From: CAZSTA01 sp964609495 [NCBI: uncultured bacterium]
GTDB taxonomy: Bacteria; CAZSTA01
Length of the DNA stretch: 10,558 nucleotides
Assembly: GCA_964609495.1 (NCBI GenBank)
Contig: CAZSTA010000127.1
Location: forward strand, 1 to 10,558
Direction: 5' to 3'
Shown here piece by piece: positions 6,011 to 10,558 of this stretch; position 1 is the stretch's first letter, and every line of letters begins with the position of its first letter. The position numbers and the translations under genes were made by a program. The notes beneath the pieces are model-generated. The model was not told the origin of the DNA. It ran no database searches and was given only the letters and a program-made list of their open reading frames with translations.

Positions 6011-7417
6011 CTATCCCTCAGTTATGTTCTTAATAGCATCTTCGACTATCTGAATCTGTCTCTCCGCTCCTAGTTCCTTGAATATTGATAAGGAGGCTTG
6101 AAGATACTTTAAAGCCTCCTCCCTCTCCCCTAGATCTCTATAAATCAGTCCAATGTTTCCCAACTGATTCGCCTCTTTTTCTCCATCTCCTAGCTCCCTA
6201 GCGATCCTTAATGCTCCCTTAAAATATTCTATAGCTTTCTCATCCTCTCTCAGATCAGTATAAGCATTTCCTATATTATTGTAAGTTTGATAATCAGGCT
6301 TGATCTTGAGAGCAGTTCGCCATTCGGAGATAGCCTCCTCTACCTTCCCCTGCTCGTAGTAGGCATCCCCTAGATTGGCGCGAGCATAAACATAATCGGG
6401 ATCGATCTTGAGAGCGGTTTGGAACTCCAAGATAGCGGACTCTAGCTTTCCTTGATCGAAATAGGCATTCCCTAAGTTATAGTGAGGATAAATGTAATCA
6501 GGCTCGATCTTGATAGCGGTTTTATACTCCGAGATAGCTTCCTCCAGCTTCCCCTGATCGTAGTAGGCATCCCCTAATCTGTTATGAGTATAAGCGTCAT
6601 TGGGATAGAGATTGATAGCATTCTTATACTCGGAGATGGCTTCCTCTAACCTCCTTTGCTCATAGTAGATATCCCCTAGACCGAGATGAGCATAAGCATA
6701 ATTAGGGTCGATCTTAAGGGCGAGTTTATACTCCGAGAAAGCCTCCTCTACCCTACCTAGATCGTAGTAGGTATTACCTAGGCTGTTATGAGCGCCTGCA
6801 TTATAAGGATCGAGCTTGATGACAGTTTGAAATTCCGAGACAGCGGACTCTAGCTTCCTTTGAACAACATAGGCATTCCCTAGACTATTGTGAGCAGAAA
6901 CATAACCAGGGTTGATCTTTATAGCGGTTTGCCATTCGGAGATGGCTTCCTCTAATTTCCCTTGCTCAAAATAGACACGCCCTAGATTGTAGTGAGCTAA
7001 GGCATAATCAGGATATATCTTTATAGCGGTTTGAAACTCCGAGATAGCCTCCTTAAGCTTCCCTTGATTATAATAGATATCTCCCAGATTGTTGTGAGCT
7101 TGAACATAATTAGGATCGGTCTCGATAGCAGTTTGCCACTCGGAGATAGCCTCATCTAGCCTCCCTTGAGTCCGGTAGGCAAGTCCTAGATTGTAGTGAG
7201 CTAAGGCATAATCAGGATATACCTTTATAGTGGTTTGAAACTCCGAGATAGCTTCCTCTAGCCTCCCTTGTCCATAGTAGGCACTCCCTAGATTGATGTG
7301 AGTGCTAGCATCATCAGGCTTGAGCTTAAGAGCGAGTTTATACTCGGAGATAGCTTCCTCGAGCTTGCCTTGATCATAGTAGGCATTCCCTAGATTATAG
7401 TGATCCTCAGCATCCAT
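6011..7417 (-). CDS. TPR repeat protein, 13 units
   Basis: A 468-residue soluble TPR protein. Eleven canonical 34-residue units begin at residue 2 (DAEDHYNLGNAYYDQGKLEE). Two longer units of the TPR_12/LGN type follow (YNNIGNAYTDL...ARELGDGEKE; GNIGLIYRDLGEREEALKYL...FKELGAERQ) with a short charged cap ending NITEG. The C-terminal pair is ordinary in codon use and sequence and is clearly older than the homogenised array. Helix-B residues alternate as EFQ/EWQ in units 2-6, reflecting a two-unit duplication. ATG at 7417 is preferred because AAGGTG lies 8 nt upstream; a TTG at 7441 would overlap the regulator stop codon (TTGA) and add eight residues. Its place directly after the response regulator suggests a scaffold or regulator of that pathway, but this is positional inference. 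Confidence 0.9.
   Translation of the reverse strand: MDAEDHYNLGNAYYDQGKLEEAISEYKLALKLKPDDASTHINLGSAYYGQGRLEEAISEFQTTIKVYPDYALAHYNLGLAYRTQGRLDEAISEWQTAIETDPNYVQAHNNLGDIYYNQGKLKEAISEFQTAIKIYPDYALAHYNLGRVYFEQGKLEEAISEWQTAIKINPGYVSAHNSLGNAYVVQRKLESAVSEFQTVIKLDPYNAGAHNSLGNTYYDLGRVEEAFSEYKLALKIDPNYAYAHLGLGDIYYEQRRLEEAISEYKNAINLYPNDAYTHNRLGDAYYDQGKLEEAISEYKTAIKIEPDYIYPHYNLGNAYFDQGKLESAILEFQTALKIDPDYVYARANLGDAYYEQGKVEEAISEWRTALKIKPDYQTYNNIGNAYTDLREDEKAIEYFKGALRIARELGDGEKEANQLGNIGLIYRDLGEREEALKYLQASLSIFKELGAERQIQIVEDAIKNITEG
6293..7414 (-). repeat. 102-bp tandem coding repeat array, proximal TPR gene
   Basis: Eleven units of 102 bp. A higher-order 204-bp period is visible: 6981-7048 matches 7185-7252 with two mismatches in 68 bases, corresponding to the EFQ+EWQ unit pair. 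Units are overall more diverged than those of the distal gene. Confidence 0.85.
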
Positions 7418-7437
7418 AATATCAACACCTTTCAATA

Positions 7438-8841
7438 TCAACTAATCCTTATCTTCCTCGTAATACCATACTTCTCTATCCTATTCCGCAGAGTATTCCT
7501 GCTTATCCCCAATAGGCGCGCCGCCCTAACCTGATTCCCTCCTGTCTTCTGGAGAGCCTTCAGGATCAAGATCCTCTCCACCTTTGCCATCACATCCGTG
7601 TTCTCACTCACGAAAGCCTCATTTAGAGCCTCCTCCAGAAGCTCCTCCATAGATCTCCTATTTCTGGTTCCCACTCCTATATCTGGTGGTATCTGCAAAT
7701 CCTCACTGCTCAAGGACGAGGTCTTAGCCAAGATCACCGCTCGCTTCAAGCAGTTTTCCAGCTCCCTGACATTTCCCGGCCAATCATATTGCATCAGCTT
7801 ATCCATCGCCTCTATGTCAATACTTCGGATCGATTTCCCCAGCTCTTGACCGAACTTCTTCAGGAAATATTTGACTAGCTCTGGTATATCCTCCTTCCTC
7901 TCTCGGAGGGGAGGAAGATGAATCGAGATCACGTTCAGCCTATAATATAGATCCTCTCTAAATCTACCCTCTTGGATGGCTTTCTCCAAATCCCTGTTAG
8001 TAGCCACTATCAATCGCACATCAACCTTGATGAGATCACTTCCTCCCAGCCTAGTGAACTCTCCCTCCTGGATAACTCGCAATATCTTCGTCTGAGTGGA
8101 GAGAGACATATCCCCTATCTCATCGAGGAACATAGTTCCTCTATCGCTCTGCTCGAACTTGCCGATCCTCCTCTCCCTCGCTCCGGTGAAAGCTCCTCTC
8201 TCATACCCGAATAGCTCCGATTCGAGCAGGGTATCGGGGATCGCCGCACAGTTCACTGCGATGAAAGGCTTACTTGCTCTTCTGCTGTGCTGATAGATGG
8301 CTCGCGCAAACAACTCCTTCCCGGTTCCACTATCTCCTCGTATGAGGACAGTTACATCCTTCTCTGCTATCTGACCGATCATCTTGTAAACCTTTTGCAT
8401 CTCCTGAGAGTTCCCGATGATCACATCTCCTCTACCCTCGCCCTCCCCTATAGGAGGATAGGCGACCATCCTCTCCATCGTTTCTTTACTAGCTAAAGCC
8501 TTCTCGATCGTCTCCTTCATCCAGGGGACATCGAAGGGCTTCAAGGTATATTCATAAGCCCCCATCCGCATCGCTTCGATCGCGGTATTCATCGTTCCGT
8601 AGGCGGTCATTACGATCACTGGGAGCTTGACATCGAATTCTTTTATCTGCTCAAGGGTCTGCAATCCCGTCATCCCCGGAAGCTTTATATCCATTATGAC
8701 CAGCTCAGGATCGCTCTCCTCGAGCTTCGTCAAAGCCTCCTCTCCCGATTCGGCTGATATTATCTCATAATCATCGGCTAATATCCTCTTAAAAGAGTAG
8801 TGAACATTAGGTTCATCATCAACTATTAATATCCTTTTCAT
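7438..8841 (-). CDS. Sigma54-dependent response regulator, NtrC family
   Basis: A 467-residue transcription activator with the full three-domain layout. The receiver (1-120) has D8/D9, phosphoacceptor D51, T79 and K101, so it should be phosphorylated. The AAA+ domain (about 140-370) has Walker A GDSGTGKE (169-176), the sigma54-contacting loop GAFTGA (216-221), Walker B FLDE (238-241), the region [11 protein letters not shown] with arginine-finger candidates R295/R301, and WPGNVREL (354-361). A Fis-type helix-turn-helix follows (about 425-458, [20 protein letters not shown]). It overlaps the 3' end of the kinase gene by 23 bp, and AGGGG lies just before its ATG, which implies coupled synthesis with its cognate kinase. 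It should open sigma54 promoters when phosphorylated; no convincing sigma54 promoter was seen in the window, so its targets, possibly including its own operon, lie elsewhere. Close relatives include AtoC/ZraR-type regulators, but no specific orthology is claimed. Confidence 0.96.
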   Translation of the reverse strand: MKRILIVDDEPNVHYSFKRILADDYEIISAESGEEALTKLEESDPELVIMDIKLPGMTGLQTLEQIKEFDVKLPVIVMTAYGTMNTAIEAMRMGAYEYTLKPFDVPWMKETIEKALASKETMERMVAYPPIGEGEGRGDVIIGNSQEMQKVYKMIGQIAEKDVTVLIRGDSGTGKELFARAIYQHSRRASKPFIAVNCAAIPDTLLESELFGYERGAFTGARERRIGKFEQSDRGTMFLDEIGDMSLSTQTKILRVIQEGEFTRLGGSDLIKVDVRLIVATNRDLEKAIQEGRFREDLYYRLNVISIHLPPLRERKEDIPELVKYFLKKFGQELGKSIRSIDIEAMDKLMQYDWPGNVRELENCLKRAVILAKTSSLSSEDLQIPPDIGVGTRNRRSMEELLEEALNEAFVSENTDVMAKVERILILKALQKTGGNQVRAARLLGISRNTLRNRIEKYGITRKIRIS

Positions 8842-10540
8842 TATCCCCTCTCTCGATAGGCAAGATTATGGTGAAGGATGTCCCAACTTCTGGCTCGCTA
8901 GCGACCTTGATCTCTCCTTTATGTTGTTCTATTATCCTATGCACTACTGATAATCCTAATCCCAATCCGCCACTTTTGGTGGTGATAAAAGGCTCGAATA
9001 TCTTCCCCTTGATCTCAGGCGGAACGCCCGATCCATTATCCGATATCTCGATGGACACTGAGTTACTATTTTCCCTTGTAGATATCCTAAGTGAACCTCC
9101 CGCGGACATAGCATCAATAGAATTCAAAAATAGATTCAAGAATACCTGTCCCATCTTATCGGGATCAGCGTTTATAAGGGACAGAGGTGAGATATCTTTC
9201 TCCAAAGCGATCTTCCTTCGGCTGAGGCGGTGCTCGACCAGCGATAGAGCGTTATTCAGAACTCGATTGATGTCTATATATTGAGGCTCTGAATCCTTGG
9301 GACGAGCGTAATCCAGAAATTGAGTTATGATCCTATTTATGCGATCGATCTCTCCCTCGATGATCTCGACATCCTTTGCATTGCTCTCCTTGAGAGGATG
9401 AAGTAACATCTTGATAATAGTTAGGGGATTCCTGATCTCATGAGCCACTTCAACCCCTAGCTCTCCCATCATTCCGAGCTTCTCAATCTGCCGAATCTCC
9501 TCTTCTAAAGCCATCATCCGCTCATACAATCTCGCGTTCTCGATAGCGATAGCGGATTGATCGGCGAAGCTGGAGAGCAACTGAATCTCCCCCTGGTTAA
9601 ACTCATGTTGAGTGGATTTATAGACATTGATAACTCCGATAATCCTATCCTTAACCATAAGAGGCACCGAGAGGAGAGAACACAATCCCTCCTTTTTTGC
9701 CAATTCTGGATATCTATAGCCAGGGACTTGACGAACATCAAGAGCAGTTAGAGGTCTCCTCGTCTCCACAACTCTCCCGATTAAACTCTCATCAACTTTA
9801 AGATTTGGCTTCCCAATATAGGCTGGGCTTCCTCCGTAAACGACCCTGATGACCAGTTCAGTTCCATCCTCGTTAAGCAACATCAACGAACAGATCTTGG
9901 TCTTCATAATATAAGCGGTTCGCTCTATGATCTCAGCTAGGATCTCCTCCAGATTCATCGTCCCGATTATTATCTTGCTTATATCTGCTAAAGCTGAAAG
10001 CTCATTCATCCTGCGATTCAAGGCATCGTAAAGTTTGGAGTTTTGAATGATCATCGCGGAGTGGGAAGCCAAGGTGGTGAGGGATTCCAAATCCTCCGTT
10101 GTGAAAGCGTTGAGTTCAGTGCTATTAACATTTGCTACTCCAATGACTTCACCTTCTATGACTAGAGGGACCGCCAACTCCGATTTTATGTCTGCATCGA
10201 CATTGACATATCGCTCATCCTTAGTGACATCGGGAATAAGCAGAGGTTCTCCAGTCCTCGCGACCCAACCGGTGATCCCCTCCCCGATCCTCAACTCATT
10301 CACCCCGATAGCCTTATCAAATCCGCAAGCGACCTCTAGTTTAAGCATATTCGATTCTTTATCGATTAGACGAAGTGATCCGCTGGTAGCTCCACTGATC
10401 CTAACCACGGCTTCGATGATCGTGTTTAGGATCTTCTTAGGTTCCATAGTGGAGGAAGTGATGATCCTGCTTAGTTCGTATAGATTCGTTAGTCTTGATT
10501 CTTCAGATCTCACTAATTGTTTCATATCGGAAACTCCCAT
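8819..10540 (-). CDS. Soluble double-GAF sensor histidine kinase
   Basis: A 573-residue kinase from ATG 10540. It has no transmembrane segment, so it senses a cytoplasmic cue. The order is: a short helical start, GAF domain 1 (about 30-168), GAF domain 2 (about 200-338), a short coiled linker, a HisKA domain with AHEIRNP (phosphorylated H367), and the HATPase domain with N box (NLFLNSIDAM, N473), G1 box DNGSGVP (502-508), F box (IFEPFITTK) and G2 GGLGLGLS. All kinase motifs are intact. GAF ligands (cyclic nucleotide, haem, small molecule) cannot be read from sequence. GTG at 10555 keeps the frame open to the window edge, but it lies inside the dispersed repeat, which instead gives GAGGGGG about 6 nt before ATG 10540. 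ATG 10525 with GGGAG upstream is a further option. It is first of the four genes seen in this operon; the promoter is outside the window. Partner: the overlapping NtrC-type regulator. Confidence 0.94.
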   Translation of the reverse strand: MGVSDMKQLVRSEESRLTNLYELSRIITSSTMEPKKILNTIIEAVVRISGATSGSLRLIDKESNMLKLEVACGFDKAIGVNELRIGEGITGWVARTGEPLLIPDVTKDERYVNVDADIKSELAVPLVIEGEVIGVANVNSTELNAFTTEDLESLTTLASHSAMIIQNSKLYDALNRRMNELSALADISKIIIGTMNLEEILAEIIERTAYIMKTKICSLMLLNEDGTELVIRVVYGGSPAYIGKPNLKVDESLIGRVVETRRPLTALDVRQVPGYRYPELAKKEGLCSLLSVPLMVKDRIIGVINVYKSTQHEFNQGEIQLLSSFADQSAIAIENARLYERMMALEEEIRQIEKLGMMGELGVEVAHEIRNPLTIIKMLLHPLKESNAKDVEIIEGEIDRINRIITQFLDYARPKDSEPQYIDINRVLNNALSLVEHRLSRRKIALEKDISPLSLINADPDKMGQVFLNLFLNSIDAMSAGGSLRISTRENSNSVSIEISDNGSGVPPEIKGKIFEPFITTKSGGLGLGLSVVHRIIEQHKGEIKVASEPEVGTSFTIILPIERGDNEKDINS

Positions 10541-10544
10541 TAGT

Positions 10545-10558
10545 TTCCCCCTCACCCT
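10545..10558 (-). repeat. Partial dispersed repeat, copy 4, at window edge
   Basis: On the minus strand AGGGTGAGGGGGAA matches the G-rich right end of copy 1 (40-53) exactly over 14 bases and is cut by the window edge. The orientation is opposite to copies 1-3. Its GAGGGGG run sits at ribosome-binding distance from the kinase ATG at 10540. Confidence 0.5.
10546..10553 (-). promoter_or_regulatory. Kinase ribosome binding site supplied by repeat tail
   Basis: GTGAGGGGG AAACTA ATG: the purine-rich run is about 6 nt before ATG 10540 and is part of repeat copy 4. This favours ATG 10540 over GTG 10555, which lies inside the repeat itself. Confidence 0.45.

Noticed and set aside
4334-7414. Regularly spaced repeats resembling a CRISPR or satellite array
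   Set aside because: The 102-bp period keeps one open reading frame per gene and encodes canonical 34-residue TPR units; there are no short palindromic repeats with unique spacers and no cas genes.
7418-7441. TTG at 7441 as the start of the proximal TPR gene
   Set aside because: TTG is rare and the eight extra residues fall outside the first TPR unit; ATG 7417 has AAGGTG 8 nt upstream. The TTGA overlap with the regulator stop keeps it possible.
8868-9284. Long open frame on the plus strand opposite the histidine kinase
   Set aside because: It is antisense to an intact, motif-rich kinase domain with no family features or ribosome site of its own; it is a compositional shadow.
10541-10555. 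GTG at 10555 as the kinase start
   Set aside because: It lies inside the dispersed repeat and has no visible ribosome site. ATG 10540 has GAGGGGG at good spacing, and the five extra residues are not part of the GAF fold.

Overview
The window is bacterial DNA of moderate GC, read by eye and not computed. Shine-Dalgarno sequences, sigma70-type promoters, a sigma54-dependent NtrC-family regulator, a two-component pair and a membrane-anchored C-terminal processing protease point to an envelope-bearing, probably Gram-negative bacterium. Nothing seen places it in a phylum. The style (consensus TPR arrays, GAF kinase, paired sugar-type dehydrogenases, dispersed hairpin repeats) suits an uncultivated environmental lineage, which is only an inference.

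Left region (1-2550): a two-gene operon on the minus strand encodes a Gfo/Idh/MocA oxidoreductase followed, with a 14-bp overlap, by a zinc alcohol dehydrogenase resembling Thermotoga TM0436. A perfect consensus sigma70 promoter (TTGACA-17-TATAAT) lies upstream. Two copies of a dispersed repeat, about 92 percent identical and in direct orientation, bracket the promoter plus operon like a cassette.

Middle region (2550-4300): a plus-strand gene for an S41 (CtpA-type) protease with an intact Ser290/Lys315/Gln319 catalytic set. Its promoter is flanked by a duplicated 18-bp element that looks like a pair of operators. The gene is followed by a third relative of the hairpin repeat and an intrinsic terminator.

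Right region (4284-10558): a four-gene minus-strand operon runs from a soluble double-GAF histidine kinase, through an NtrC-family response regulator (23-bp overlap), to two very regular tetratricopeptide repeat (TPR) proteins of 13 and 16 units. Nearly 3 kb of this DNA is a 102-bp-period coding repeat with signs of recent unit duplication and a one-base frameshift in the last unit of the distal gene. The likely working unit is a cytoplasmic signal sensed by GAF domains, phosphotransfer to a sigma54 activator, and TPR scaffolds that may assemble or tune the pathway. The TPR role is inferred from position only.

The most notable points are the two-component/TPR operon with its actively evolving repeat array, the hairpin-plus-G-quadruplex repeat family (one copy of which supplies the kinase ribosome binding site), and the duplicated operator-like element at the protease gene.
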